64,000 bases of DNA from JAEUJM01 sp041918615 (GCA_041918615.1 JAYRVH010000030.1:62001-126000); one strand, 5' to 3'. Positions 26,340 to 35,345 are shown, counted from the first letter of the stretch. Program-made: numbers and translations. Notes: generated by a model from the letters alone, not told the origin.

Positions 26340-26615
26340 CTAGCGGCGCAGGCCCAGCTTCGCGATGAGGGCGCGGTAGCGCTCGACGTCGTTGTTCTTC
26401 ACGTAGTCGAGCAACCGGCGGCGCCGGCCGACCAACATCAGGAGGCCGCGGCGGCTGTGGTGGTCCTTCTTGTGCATCTTGAGATGCTCGGTGAGGTGGT
26501 TGATGCGCTCGGTGAGCAGCGCCACCTGGACCTCGGGTGAGCCGGTGTCCGTGTCGTGCAGGCGGTTTCCGGCAATCGTGTCGGCCTTGGGGGGAAGGCC
26601 CGGGCTTTCAGCCAT
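26340..26615 (-). CDS. rpsO: 30S ribosomal protein uS15
   Basis: 91 residues, the usual S15 length, with the family core DTGSPEVQVALLTERINHLT, HKKDHHSRRGLLMLVGRRRRLLDYVK and C-terminal YRALIAKLGLRR. It binds the 16S rRNA central domain early in 30S assembly. ATG start; pnp follows. The 285 nt upstream to the divergent nuclease-fold gene must hold its promoter and contain one copy of the 50-bp palindrome. Confidence 0.97.
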   Translation of the reverse strand: MAESPGLPPKADTIAGNRLHDTDTGSPEVQVALLTERINHLTEHLKMHKKDHHSRRGLLMLVGRRRRLLDYVKNNDVERYRALIAKLGLRR

Positions 26616-26782
26616 TGGGTGTCTCTGGGTCTTTCTCTGGAAGTGGGTGTGCTACCCGGCCTCATGGTCCGCAAGTGCGTAACCCGAAGCAGAGCACGGC
26701 GCGCAGGGACGCTCGGTGCAAAGACAACCGTACCAGGGAAGTACCCCAACCCGCGATTCCGCTTCCACCCCAACCCCGATCC

Positions 26783-26832
26783 GTTCTGGCCGCGAACTGT
26801 CTGGCGTGACAGCACCCCGCCGCGGCCAGAAC
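26783..26832. repeat. 50-bp palindromic repeat, copy C
   Basis: Arms GTTCTGGCCGCG and CGCGGCCAGAAC are intact; the centre contains GGCGTGACAGCA. It lies between divergent rpsO and the DUF559-like gene, the only copy not between convergent genes. Confidence 0.85.
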
Positions 26833-26900
26833 CAATGAGTGGCCTACATCGTAGATTGAAATATATTGAAATGTACTGTCAGCCCTGCTTGGATCGAGGT

Positions 26901-27923
26901 ATGGACCTGTGGGAGCACCGCTTCAGCGTCGTCGCCGCCCGTCACGAGGGCCTGGTCGCGCGGTTCCACCTTCCCGACATCGAATCCGGCCCAGACGACT
27001 GGTGGCGAGCCATTCGCTCGTGTCGGTGGGCGCCGGCGAGCCGACGGGTGCTCCGATCGGTGGCGTCTCCGGCGACGGACGCGCAGCGAGTCCTGGCCGC
27101 CGTGCTCGACGCGAGTCCGGGCGGGTTCCTCCACGGACGGTCGGCGCTGGCCTGGCTCGGGATGGACGCCTTCGACCTTCGGACTGTCGAAGTCGCCCGG
27201 TTGCGCGGTATCTCGGGGAACCGCGCCCACCTGGGCCGACTGCACGAGCTCCGGGCGGTGCGGTCGCAGGACGTGATCGTGTACCAGGGCGTGCCGTGCG
27301 AGACCGCGTTGCGAGCCATCTGGTCCGAGGCGGCCCACTACAGCTCCGGGCGCCGCTTCGAGATCGGGCTGAAGAAGATCGGGCGGATGTTGGACAACGC
27401 CCACCGGGACGATCTCGTGACGTGGGCCGCACTCCACGAGATGGTCGAGGACATCTGCCAGCGCGGCCGTTCCGGCACGGTGCTGATGCGGGAGCTGGCT
27501 CAGACGCGTCCGCCAGGAAGCAGCCCGACCGAGAGCCTGAACGAGACGAAGTTCGAGGAGACCCTCGAGCAGGCCGGCCGTCGGGGGTTCCGGCGTCAGG
27601 TCGTCGTCGGAGGGCACCGACCTATCGGGAGGAGCGATCACCGAGACGACTGCTTTCCGCTTGTGTTCGAGATCAACAGCCTGCGCTACCACTCGACATG
27701 CTCCGACCAGGCGGCGGATGAACGCCGATACCAGCTGATGAACGACGCCGCGTTCATGGTCGGCGTCGTCTGGGACCGCGACCTGTGGTCGAACCGCAGC
27801 AGCGTCTTGACGACCGTCGACGAGGCGCGGCGCCTCGCCGCAGAGGGTGAGCGTGGCGTGCTGCACTCGGCCAGCTGCCCCTGGCCGAACCCGTATCGGG
27901 GTTCACTGGCGCCGAGCCAGTGA
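26901..27923 (+). CDS. DUF559/AbiEi-like protein with PD-(D/E)XK nuclease-like C-terminus
   Basis: 340 residues. The N-terminal half resembles AbiEi/type IV antitoxin-like winged-helix proteins (GGFLHGRSALAWLGMDAFDL, VEVARLRG, GVPCETALRAIW). The C-terminal ~130 residues follow the DUF559/very-short-patch-repair layout: a leading Glu near 219, Asp near 246-250, Glu257 in FEIN, H264 and a D-x2-R segment, ending VGVVWDRDLW. These proteins are common in actinobacteria and of unknown role. The start is ATG 26901; in-frame ATGs at 26835 and 26871 are alternatives. The upstream 26850-26878 stretch is the most AT-rich in the neighbourhood and probably holds the promoter. Palindromic repeats flank the gene on both sides. 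Confidence 0.78.
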   Translation: MDLWEHRFSVVAARHEGLVARFHLPDIESGPDDWWRAIRSCRWAPASRRVLRSVASPATDAQRVLAAVLDASPGGFLHGRSALAWLGMDAFDLRTVEVARLRGISGNRAHLGRLHELRAVRSQDVIVYQGVPCETALRAIWSEAAHYSSGRRFEIGLKKIGRMLDNAHRDDLVTWAALHEMVEDICQRGRSGTVLMRELAQTRPPGSSPTESLNETKFEETLEQAGRRGFRRQVVVGGHRPIGRSDHRDDCFPLVFEINSLRYHSTCSDQAADERRYQLMNDAAFMVGVVWDRDLWSNRSSVLTTVDEARRLAAEGERGVLHSASCPWPNPYRGSLAPSQ

Positions 27924-27937
27924 TCTCCTCCGCCACG

Positions 27938-27987
27938 CTTCTGGCCGCGGATTCCCTTGCGTGACAACACGACGTCGCGGCCAGAAT
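27938..27987. repeat. 50-bp palindromic repeat, copy D
   Basis: TTCTGGCCGCGG arm with a matching right arm CGCGGCCAGAA; the centre contains TTGCGTGACAACACGACG. It lies 14 nt past the DUF559-like gene, the same distance as copy A from its gene. Confidence 0.85.
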
Positions 27988-27999
27988 CCCAAGACCAAC

Positions 28000-28049
28000 G
28001 ATCTGGCCGCGGATTCGCTTGCGTGACAACACGACGTCGCGGCCAGAAC
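28000..28049. repeat. 50-bp palindromic repeat, copy E
   Basis: Near-identical to copy D (four differences) and 12 nt from it, the same spacing as between copies A and B. It lies 10 nt before the stop of the convergent hydrolase gene. The left arm has degenerated at its first bases (GATCTGGCCGCGG). Confidence 0.85.
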
Positions 28050-28059
28050 GATGTCCCGG

Positions 28060-29223
28060 TCAGCGCAGGGGCGGGTGGACGGTCCACTCGTAGCGGGGGC
28101 GACGCGGGTGGACCTTCTTGCGCTCCGACGCGCTGGGCTCGACGAAGTCGGGCGTGAGCTGCAGCACGAGCGCGTCGGGGTCGTAGAGCGCGGCTTCCAC
28201 GTCGTCGTCACCCACGCGTCCAGGGGCGAGACCGGCCTCGCGGAGCGCTCGCCGCTGCGCCGACCCGAGGCCGTCGCCGAGCAGCTCGTAGACGATGCCC
28301 GGCAGCGTCTCGGGGTCCTTCAGGAGCCAGGAGTGGCTGGCGTCCTTCACGACCACCAGATGACCGCGGGCCCGCTTCGAGGCGGCCTTGGCCGTCGCCA
28401 GGGGAACCGCCACGTCCTTGTCGCCGTGGATCGCGATGACCGGCACCCGTTCGACGGCCAGCAGATCGAGCATGTGCCCGCTGCCCTTCGACCGCAGGAT
28501 CGAGACGGTCGGCCCGAGGAGCTGCCAGGGGTGGCGGGCGATGCCGGCCCCCACGGGGACGGCCAGCCGCAGCAACTTCGCGGCCTGACCGGGGTCCTTG
28601 AAGAGCGGCACGGTCGACACCGTGTCGACCGCCAGGGCCGCCCCGATGAAGCCGAGGAGGGGCGGCATGACGCGGAACACGTTGACCATGCGGTCCCAGG
28701 TGTCACCGACGATGGCGTCGACCAGGATCACCGCGATGGCGAGGTCCGGCTGCTCCGCAGCGAGCTCGACGACCAGGCGACCACCCATCGAGTGCCCGGC
28801 CATGACTGCCCGGCGGATGCCGAGCTCGCGGATGGCCCGGCCCAGCAGCTCGCTGTAGTCGCCGAGATCTGCCCCGCCGCGCGGAAGGCCCTGGGTTCCA
28901 CCATGGCCGGCGGTGTCGATGGCGATCACCTTGTAGCCCATGGAGACGAGCCGAGAGAGCGTCTGTGCGTAGAGGAAGCCCTCGGCCGAGAAGCCGTGGA
29001 CGACCACGAGCGGGATGCCGCGTCCGCACACGGCGATGCCCACCTCGTGCCCGTCCGAGAGGCGGATGCGATGACGGGCGAGCCGGGCGGCCGAGCCGAT
29101 CCGGCCCGGTTCGATCGAACCCCGGAGGGGCTGGGTGACCGGGCCGCTGAGCGGCTCGACCTCACCGACCCACGGGACTCCGGCGTCGTCGACGACCGCG
29201 TCGTGGTGGCCCCGGTCAGGCAC
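28060..29223 (-). CDS. Alpha/beta hydrolase
   Basis: 387 residues with an alpha/beta-hydrolase core from about residue 65: oxyanion segment VVVHGFSAEG, nucleophile elbow GHSMGG, an acid in IAIHGDKDVAVP and the catalytic His in VKDASHSW. The C-terminal ~70 residues (ending with Tyr/Trp/His-rich RPRYEWTVHPPLR) are an extra region I cannot assign. Substrate unknown; lipase or esterase is plausible. The GTG at 29223 overlaps the ribF stop by 8 nt, so translation is coupled to ribF. The downstream end faces repeats D and E. Confidence 0.85.
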   Translation of the reverse strand: MPDRGHHDAVVDDAGVPWVGEVEPLSGPVTQPLRGSIEPGRIGSAARLARHRIRLSDGHEVGIAVCGRGIPLVVVHGFSAEGFLYAQTLSRLVSMGYKVIAIDTAGHGGTQGLPRGGADLGDYSELLGRAIRELGIRRAVMAGHSMGGRLVVELAAEQPDLAIAVILVDAIVGDTWDRMVNVFRVMPPLLGFIGAALAVDTVSTVPLFKDPGQAAKLLRLAVPVGAGIARHPWQLLGPTVSILRSKGSGHMLDLLAVERVPVIAIHGDKDVAVPLATAKAASKRARGHLVVVKDASHSWLLKDPETLPGIVYELLGDGLGSAQRRALREAGLAPGRVGDDDVEAALYDPDALVLQLTPDFVEPSASERKKVHPRRPRYEWTVHPPLR

Positions 29224-30154
29224 CGAGGACGCCTCGCGCCCGGTCGCAGTCGCGGCCCATCTGCTCGACCAGGGCACCGACGCTGTCGAACCTCAGCTCG
29301 TCGCGCAGCCGCTCGACGAACCGCACCCGGGCCGTCTCCCCGTAGAGGTCGCCGTCGAAATCGAGGAGGTGGGCCTCGAGCAGCGAGGCGTCGGCCGCCT
29401 CGTAGAACGTCGGGCGCCGGCCAAGCGAGAGCGCGCTCGGGTGGACCGAGCCGTCGGCACGCTCGTACCAGCCCGCGTAGATGCCGTCCGCCGGCAGCAG
29501 GACCTCCTCGGAGATGGCGACGTTGGCCGTCCGGAAGCCCAGTTCCCGTGCCCGGGCATCACCGCGTCCGACCACTCCCCGGACCTCATGGGGACGACCC
29601 AACATGCCGTACGCGGTGCGCAGGTCGCCCGCACGGAGGGCCGCCCGGATGGCCGTGGAGGACACCGGCCCGTCGGGTCCCGCGGGGAGCAGCCCCACCC
29701 CGTCGACCGTGAAGCCCAGCGTCTCGCCCATCTGGGCCAGGAGAGCGGCATTGCCACGGCGTTGATGCCCGAAGTGGAAGTCCTCGCCCACGACGACGAC
29801 CCTGGCGTCGAGCGCGCCGACCAGGGTCTCGTTCACGAAGTCCTCGGCGGGCTCCTTCGACCGGGCCTCGTCGAAGTGGATGACCAGGGTGGCGTCGACA
29901 CCCGTGCCGGCGAGGAGCTCGAGCTCCTGATCCAGGTCGGTGAGCTGCTTGGGTGACGACTCTGGGCGTACGACGCTCGCCGGGTGCCGGTCGAAGGTGA
30001 CGACGACCGAGCGGAGCCCCTGGGCCTCGGCGCAACGCCGGACCTCGCCGATCACGAACTGGTGCCCCAGGTGCACGCCGTCGTACGCGCCGATCGTGAC
30101 GACCGAGCCGGCAGGTGGCCGTGGAAAGGTCTCGTCATCACGCCATACGTCCAC
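29216..30154 (-). CDS. ribF: Bifunctional riboflavin kinase/FAD synthetase
   Basis: 312 residues. The N-terminal nucleotidyltransferase has GAYDGVHLGHQ and VSSTAIRAAL; the C-terminal riboflavin kinase has GRGDARARELGFRTANV and the LSLGRRPTF motif. It converts riboflavin to FMN and then FAD. The GTG at 30154 is chosen because TAGCCT ends 7 nt before it, leaving no room for upstream starts in the transcript, and the protein then begins at the family N-terminus (VWRDDETFPRP). Confidence 0.95.
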   Translation of the reverse strand: MDVWRDDETFPRPPAGSVVTIGAYDGVHLGHQFVIGEVRRCAEAQGLRSVVVTFDRHPASVVRPESSPKQLTDLDQELELLAGTGVDATLVIHFDEARSKEPAEDFVNETLVGALDARVVVVGEDFHFGHQRRGNAALLAQMGETLGFTVDGVGLLPAGPDGPVSSTAIRAALRAGDLRTAYGMLGRPHEVRGVVGRGDARARELGFRTANVAISEEVLLPADGIYAGWYERADGSVHPSALSLGRRPTFYEAADASLLEAHLLDFDGDLYGETARVRFVERLRDELRFDSVGALVEQMGRDCDRARGVLGA

Positions 30155-30161
30155 CGACGAG

Positions 30162-30167
30162 AGGCTA
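30162..30167 (-). promoter_or_regulatory. Candidate -10 box of ribF (leaderless)
   Basis: TAGCCT on the minus strand, 7 nt before the ribF GTG, in the 125-nt divergent spacer with the ABC exporter operon. Confidence 0.5.
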
Positions 30168-30279
30168 ATGGGGATCGAAGTGCGCCCCATAGGCCGCCCT
30201 TCCCCGCCGGCAGGCGAGCGAGGATGGGGCGCGGCCGGGTGGGGACCGTGACCGTCGCCCGTGCCACAATCCCGGCCGG

Positions 30280-31401
30280 ATGTTCCTCGCCCTGAAAGAG
30301 ATGCGCCGCGCCAAGGTGCGCTTCGGCCTGGTGATGGCCGCCATCGGCCTGCTCGTCTTCCTGATCCTCTTCCAGCAGGCGCTCCAGAACGGGCTGCTCA
30401 CCGCCTTCGTCGGGGCGATCCGCAACCAGTCCGCCCCCGTCCTCGTATACAGCGTGGACGGCCGCCGCAACCTCCAGGGCAGCGTGATCACGCCTCCCCT
30501 CGAGGGTCAGGTGACCTCGGTCGACGGCATCGCCCGGTCAGGGCGCATCGGGCAGGGGACGTTCAGCGCCACCGTCGACGGCGAACTGTCCGACGTCGTC
30601 ATCGTCGGCTACGAGGCCGAGGGCCTGGGCTCGCCCGCCACCCTCACCGACGGGCGCCTGCCCGAGACCGAGGGCGAGGCCGTCGCGAACGCGGCCGACG
30701 TCGACCTGGGCCTCGGCATCGGTGACCGCGTGCAACTCGAGCCCGGCGGCCTCGAGATCGAGGTGGTGGGGCTGGCCGAGGACATCAACCTGCAGGCCAC
30801 CCCCACACTGTTCGCGACCTACGACGCCTACGTTGCCGCGGTCCGTTCGGTGAATCCCGACGCCCGCGACCCCTTGCCCAACGCCATGGCCCTCGAGCCC
30901 GAGTCGGGCACCACGGCCGAGCAGCTGTCCGCGGCCGTCAACCAGGCGAGCCCCGACGCCGATGCACTACCCAAGGACACCGCCGCCGACGAGACCCCTG
31001 GCGTGGCCCAGGTCCGCCAGTCGTTCCAGGTGATCTTCCTGCTCTACGGCATGGTCGTGCCCCTGGTGACCGGGCTGTTCTTCCTGATCATCACCTTCCA
31101 GAAAGCCAACGCCCTGACACTTCTGCGCGCCGTCGGCGCGCCGGGCGGCCGCCTGGTTCGATCACTGCTGATCCAGGTGGTCATTGTCATGGCCGCGGGC
31201 ATCGCACTGGGCACCCTGTTGTACGCGCCGCTGTCGATGCGGCGCATCGGCGACATCCCCCTGCGCTTCGAGACCGGCGCGGTCGTGTTCTGGAGCGTGC
31301 TGCTGCTGGTGCTGGGCGTGATCAGCTCGCTGTTCTCGGCCAGGCGGGTGCTGAAGATCGACCCGGTCGAGGCCACCACCGGCGCGGGGGTGCAGGTGTG
31401 A
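30280..31401 (+). CDS. FtsX-like ABC transporter permease 1
   Basis: 373 residues in the MacB/DevC/HrtB layout: one N-terminal helix (about 15-35), a ~200-residue extracytoplasmic domain, then three C-terminal helices (FLLYGMVVPLVTGLFFLIITF, QVVIVMAAGIALGTLLYA, VVFWSVLLLVLGVISSLF) with the conserved TLLRAVGAPGGRLVRSLL loop. First gene of a three-gene exporter; its stop overlaps the second permease. ATG start with no ribosome site; CACAAT lies 9 nt before it. The cargo is unknown; such exporters move small molecules or transmit force across the membrane rather than importing. Confidence 0.9.
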   Translation: MFLALKEMRRAKVRFGLVMAAIGLLVFLILFQQALQNGLLTAFVGAIRNQSAPVLVYSVDGRRNLQGSVITPPLEGQVTSVDGIARSGRIGQGTFSATVDGELSDVVIVGYEAEGLGSPATLTDGRLPETEGEAVANAADVDLGLGIGDRVQLEPGGLEIEVVGLAEDINLQATPTLFATYDAYVAAVRSVNPDARDPLPNAMALEPESGTTAEQLSAAVNQASPDADALPKDTAADETPGVAQVRQSFQVIFLLYGMVVPLVTGLFFLIITFQKANALTLLRAVGAPGGRLVRSLLIQVVIVMAAGIALGTLLYAPLSMRRIGDIPLRFETGAVVFWSVLLLVLGVISSLFSARRVLKIDPVEATTGAGVQV

Positions 31402-32510
31402 GGATCGCCCTGCGCGAGCTGCGCCGCCGGCCCAGTCGCTTCGCCACCGCCACCATCATCCTGACCCTGATCGCCATCTTGTTGATGTTCCTGGGCGGCC
31501 TTCTCGACGGCCTGCTGAAGGACGCCACCGGGGCGGTTCGGGCCCAGGACGGCGACGTCATCGTCTACTCCGCCACGGCCCGGGACTCGTTCTTCCGCAG
31601 CCGCATCCCGCCCGAGCTCCGCGCCCAGGTGGAAGCGGTGCCCGGGGTCGCCGAGGTGGGCGGCATCGGGGTGGCCCTGCTGGGCGGGCGGGTGCCGGGC
31701 AACGGTCCACGCGACCTCGCCGACCTGGCCGTGTTCGGCTACGAGGTGGCACCCACCGGGGTGGGCGAGCCGCCGCCCGAGGGTCGGGCCTACGCCGACG
31801 AGGTGCTGCGCGATGACGGCATCGGGACGGGCACCGAGGTGCTCGTGGGCCCGGCGCGGACCCCGGTCGAGGTGATCGGTTTCGTCAACGACACCAACTT
31901 CTCGGGCCAGGGGTCGCTCTGGGTCTCGGCCGACACGTGGCGGGCCGTCCAGAACGCCAACCGACCCGATGCCACCGTGGGGCCCGATGTCTTCCAGTCG
32001 CTGGTCGTGCGGGGTGACGGCGTCAGCCCCACCGAGCTGGCCGATCGGATCGACGCGGCCACCGACGACGCCACCGAGTCCCTCACGGTCGACGAGGCCG
32101 TCAACGCGCTGCCCGGTGTCGAGCAGCAGCGGTCGGTGTTCAACCAGATCATCGGCGTGACGGTCGTGGTCGCCATCGTGGTGGTGGCCCTCTTCTTCGC
32201 CCTGCTCACCATCGAACGCCTGGGCCTCTACGGCGTGCTCAAGGCCATCGGGGCACGATCGCGAACGCTGTTCGCCGGCGTGGTGCTCCAGGCGGTGCTG
32301 GTCACCCTGATCGCGTGCAGCGTCGGTGCGAGCATCGCCGTGGCCCTCGACCTGGCCATCCCCGCCGGGGCCATCCCCTTTTCGCTCACACCTGCCCGCG
32401 TGATCAGCAGCTTCGGCTACCTGCTGCTCGCGTCAGTCATCGGGTGTGCCTTCTCACTGCGCCGCGTCCTGCGCATCGACCCTGCCGCCGCCATCGGGAG
32501 TGCCTCATGA
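31398..32510 (+). CDS. FtsX-like ABC transporter permease 2
   Basis: 370 residues with the same layout as its upstream neighbour: helix near 18-38, extracytoplasmic domain, three C-terminal helices with YGVLKAIGARSRTLFAGVVLQ and the closing SLRRVLRIDPAAAIG typical of FtsX permeases. The GTG start overlaps the preceding stop (GTGA) and its own stop overlaps the ATPase start (ATGA), so the three are made together, probably as a heterodimeric permease with one ATPase. Confidence 0.9.
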   Translation: MRIALRELRRRPSRFATATIILTLIAILLMFLGGLLDGLLKDATGAVRAQDGDVIVYSATARDSFFRSRIPPELRAQVEAVPGVAEVGGIGVALLGGRVPGNGPRDLADLAVFGYEVAPTGVGEPPPEGRAYADEVLRDDGIGTGTEVLVGPARTPVEVIGFVNDTNFSGQGSLWVSADTWRAVQNANRPDATVGPDVFQSLVVRGDGVSPTELADRIDAATDDATESLTVDEAVNALPGVEQQRSVFNQIIGVTVVVAIVVVALFFALLTIERLGLYGVLKAIGARSRTLFAGVVLQAVLVTLIACSVGASIAVALDLAIPAGAIPFSLTPARVISSFGYLLLASVIGCAFSLRRVLRIDPAAAIGSAS

Positions 32511-33232
32511 CCCCCAGCCCCACCACCACCAGCACCGGCACCCCGGACCGACGAGGGGCGGGACTGGCCCTCCACCTCGACTCGGTTCGCAAGGTGTACC
32601 GGATGGGCGACAGCGAGGTGGTCGCGCTCGACCACGCCACCCTCGACGTGGCCGACGATGAGGTCCTCGCCCTCGTCGGCCCATCGGGCTCGGGCAAGAC
32701 CACCCTGTGCTCGATCGCCGGCGGCATCCTCTCGCCAACCGAGGGCCGTGTGGTGGTGGGCGGCGACGACATCACTGACTATTCGCCCAAGCAGCTCACG
32801 ACGTTCCGCCAGGAGAAGGTGGGCTTCGTGTTCCAGGCGGTGAACCTGGTGCCGTTCCTGACCGCCCGCGAGAACCTACTGGTGGTCGACGAACTCGGCC
32901 GCCGCAGGGGCTCGGCGGCGCGGGCCCGGGCCGACCAGCTGCTCGATGAGCTGGGCCTGGAAGGTCGGGCCAAGAACCTTCCGGGCCAGCTCTCGGGCGG
33001 CGAGCGCCAGCGGGTCGCCATCGGGCGGGCCCTGATGAACGACCCGACCCTGGTCTTGTTCGACGAGCCCACCTCGGCCCTCGACACCAGGCTCGGCGAG
33101 CAGGTCATGGACCTGATCCGCACCGAGATGAAGAGCCGGGGCACATCGGCCATCGTGGTCACCCACGACGAGCGCATGACCCACTACGCCGACCGCACCG
33201 CCCACATCATCGACGGCCGCCTGGAGTCCTGA
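32507..33232 (+). CDS. ABC transporter ATP-binding protein (LolD/MacB type)
   Basis: 241 residues: Walker A GPSGSGKTT, signature LSGGERQRVAIGRAL, Walker B TLVLFDEPTSALD, switch His in VTHDERM. It most resembles LolD/MacB/DevA ATPases that partner FtsX-type permeases, as encoded just upstream. The ATG overlaps the permease stop (ATGA). A ~20-residue Thr/Pro-rich N-terminus precedes the core. The gene is convergent with the sulfatase gene, only 7 nt apart. Confidence 0.95.
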   Translation: MTPSPTTTSTGTPDRRGAGLALHLDSVRKVYRMGDSEVVALDHATLDVADDEVLALVGPSGSGKTTLCSIAGGILSPTEGRVVVGGDDITDYSPKQLTTFRQEKVGFVFQAVNLVPFLTARENLLVVDELGRRRGSAARARADQLLDELGLEGRAKNLPGQLSGGERQRVAIGRALMNDPTLVLFDEPTSALDTRLGEQVMDLIRTEMKSRGTSAIVVTHDERMTHYADRTAHIIDGRLES

Positions 33233-33239
33233 GGTCGCC

Positions 33240-35345
33240 TCACCGGCACTCGAGGATCCGGACGAGCGGACCACCCGCGCCCGGGCCGGTGGTCCGCCAG
33301 AGCTGGACGTGGCGACCGTCACCCCACGACCCCGGATCGGCGAGGGCGAACACCCGGTGGGCCGCACCGTCGTCCTCGTCGTCGTAGGTGAGCGACGTGC
33401 CCACGACCCGCCCGTGGTTCACCACGGCGAACGCGACGTCGCCGTCCTCGCTGGTCTCGATGCTCCCGCTCAACGCCCCAACCATGCCGGCGGGCTGCCG
33501 ATCGGGGCGCCAGCAGGCCCCTGCCGAACGGTCGGCCGTCTGTTCCGGCACCCGTCGGCCCACGAGGTCGCGGGCGGGCCCGAGACCGTACAGGTCGAGG
33601 TGGTGACCACGGCCGAACACCTCGTGGATGTGGTCCACGAGGGGCTGGACGTCGAGATGGCGGGCATCGGTGCGGGTGGTGGCGCCCCGCGCCGTGATCG
33701 AGCGCTCGGCACTCTCGCGGGCCGGCCCCAGCAGGCTCTGGCCGTCGACTGGCCAGGGGACGTCGACGCCGAGCAGGTCGGCGATGGTGGGAAGGAGGTC
33801 GATCGTCTCGGCCACGCGGTCGTCACGGTGGCGCTGGGAGACCGGGCGGTACGACGCCGGTGCCTTCACGACCATCGGTACCGCCATGATCCCTGGCAGG
33901 GTGGTCGCCTCGGGCACGCGCCGGTTGGTGCCCATCGCGAACGAGGCGCCGTGGTCGGCGGTGAACACCACGAGTGAGTCGTCGTAGATCCCGGCGGAAT
34001 CGAGACGGTCGAGAAGCTCACCCAGCAGACGGTCGGCGAATTCCGCCTGCAACAGGTGACGCTGCAGGGCGAGGTCGGCCGAGAACCCGGTGGACCAGCG
34101 GTCGGACGAGTCGAGCCCGGGACTGCCCGGGTCGGCATAGCGCGAACCGTCGGCGTGGAAGCTCCAGGGCACATGGGGGAGGACCGCGTGAACGAAGGTG
34201 AGGGTGGGACGGCGGCGGGAACCGATCTGGTGGACCGCGGCGCGGAAGTCGCCCACCCGGTCCATGCCCCCCAACGCCCGGACGAAGTCGGTGCGGTCGT
34301 CGCCGAGGCGATCGGCCTCCTGGTCGAGCTGGCCCGAGCCGCGCCCGAAGAACGCCCACGAGTCGTCCACCTGCGGGAGCCAGCCGTCGAGGCCGGACGG
34401 AAGCGACACGAGACCGGCCACGACCGCGAGGTCGTCGAGCAGCACCCTCACCGGCACGTCACCGCCGGAGGCTGACGACCGCTCGCAGAGCTGCGGCGTG
34501 CAGAGGTGGGTGACCTGCTCGTAGGCGCGGATGTCGTAGTCCGCGGCGAGCAGCGAGAAAAGGTTGCGCGGGTGGCCGCCGGCGGTGGGCGGGACGTTGT
34601 CCGCGTGCACGCGGACGCCCGTGAGGATCGCCGGCACGGCTTCGTGGGTGAAGCCCGCCACCGAGGTGGCCTCGGGATACCACATCCCGTCGGCGGCGAG
34701 CCGGGCCAGGTTGGGGAACCGCGCGGGGTCGATGGACCCCCCGTCGGCCCGGAGCACCGATGCCAGCGGCAGCTCATCGAACACGACCACGAACACGGGC
34801 GGTGGGTCGCCCCCGACCTGCACCTCGGCGGCCCGCACCTCGGGCGGGAACACCAACCCGTGGGCCGGCGAGCCGAACACGAACACCATGGCGAACAGCA
34901 ACGGGGTGGCGGCCAACGCCGACAGCACCGACCGCGCCACCTCGCCGTTCCCATAGGCGGCGGCCAACAGGGCGCCGAGCCCACCGCCCAGCGAGAGGAC
35001 CAACCATCCCGGCAACTGCGGCACCCGATCGAGGCTCTGCGCGGCGATCAGGCCTCCCAGCAGGCCGACGAGGAGCAGGTGCAGTCGCCACCCCCAGCCT
35101 CGGTGGACCGCGCTCACCAGTGCCTCGAGGCCGATGAGCACGAGCGGCACCGCGCCCACCACCAGGGCACACACCAACAGGACGCGGCCGGGACCCGCCG
35201 CGTGGGCCACGAAGAAGGTCGGGCTGCCCCCGAGCAGGTCGAGCACCGGCTGGGTGACGGCGATGCCACAAAGTGCCACCAGGTGGGCCACGCGCCACCC
35301 GGGCGCGACCGGTGGACGGCCGGCGGCGGCTCGCCCGGCGCTCAA
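33240..35345 (-). CDS. Membrane-anchored sulfatase/phosphoglycerol-transferase-like protein
   Basis: 701 residues. Five or six N-terminal membrane helices (to about residue 170) precede an extracytoplasmic alkaline-phosphatase-superfamily domain with VVVFDELP, the nucleophile region GFTHEAVPAILTG (Thr near 233), HAVLPHVPW and FTADHGASF. The layout is that of LtaS/OpgB-like transferases and membrane sulfatases; a Thr nucleophile favours phospho-group transfer over true sulfatase activity. The C-terminal ~120 residues after the domain are of unknown function. The TTG start overlaps the truB stop (TTGA). It is probably a cell-surface modification enzyme; substrate unknown. Confidence 0.82.
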   Translation of the reverse strand: MSAGRAAAGRPPVAPGWRVAHLVALCGIAVTQPVLDLLGGSPTFFVAHAAGPGRVLLVCALVVGAVPLVLIGLEALVSAVHRGWGWRLHLLLVGLLGGLIAAQSLDRVPQLPGWLVLSLGGGLGALLAAAYGNGEVARSVLSALAATPLLFAMVFVFGSPAHGLVFPPEVRAAEVQVGGDPPPVFVVVFDELPLASVLRADGGSIDPARFPNLARLAADGMWYPEATSVAGFTHEAVPAILTGVRVHADNVPPTAGGHPRNLFSLLAADYDIRAYEQVTHLCTPQLCERSSASGGDVPVRVLLDDLAVVAGLVSLPSGLDGWLPQVDDSWAFFGRGSGQLDQEADRLGDDRTDFVRALGGMDRVGDFRAAVHQIGSRRRPTLTFVHAVLPHVPWSFHADGSRYADPGSPGLDSSDRWSTGFSADLALQRHLLQAEFADRLLGELLDRLDSAGIYDDSLVVFTADHGASFAMGTNRRVPEATTLPGIMAVPMVVKAPASYRPVSQRHRDDRVAETIDLLPTIADLLGVDVPWPVDGQSLLGPARESAERSITARGATTRTDARHLDVQPLVDHIHEVFGRGHHLDLYGLGPARDLVGRRVPEQTADRSAGACWRPDRQPAGMVGALSGSIETSEDGDVAFAVVNHGRVVGTSLTYDDEDDGAAHRVFALADPGSWGDGRHVQLWRTTGPGAGGPLVRILECR

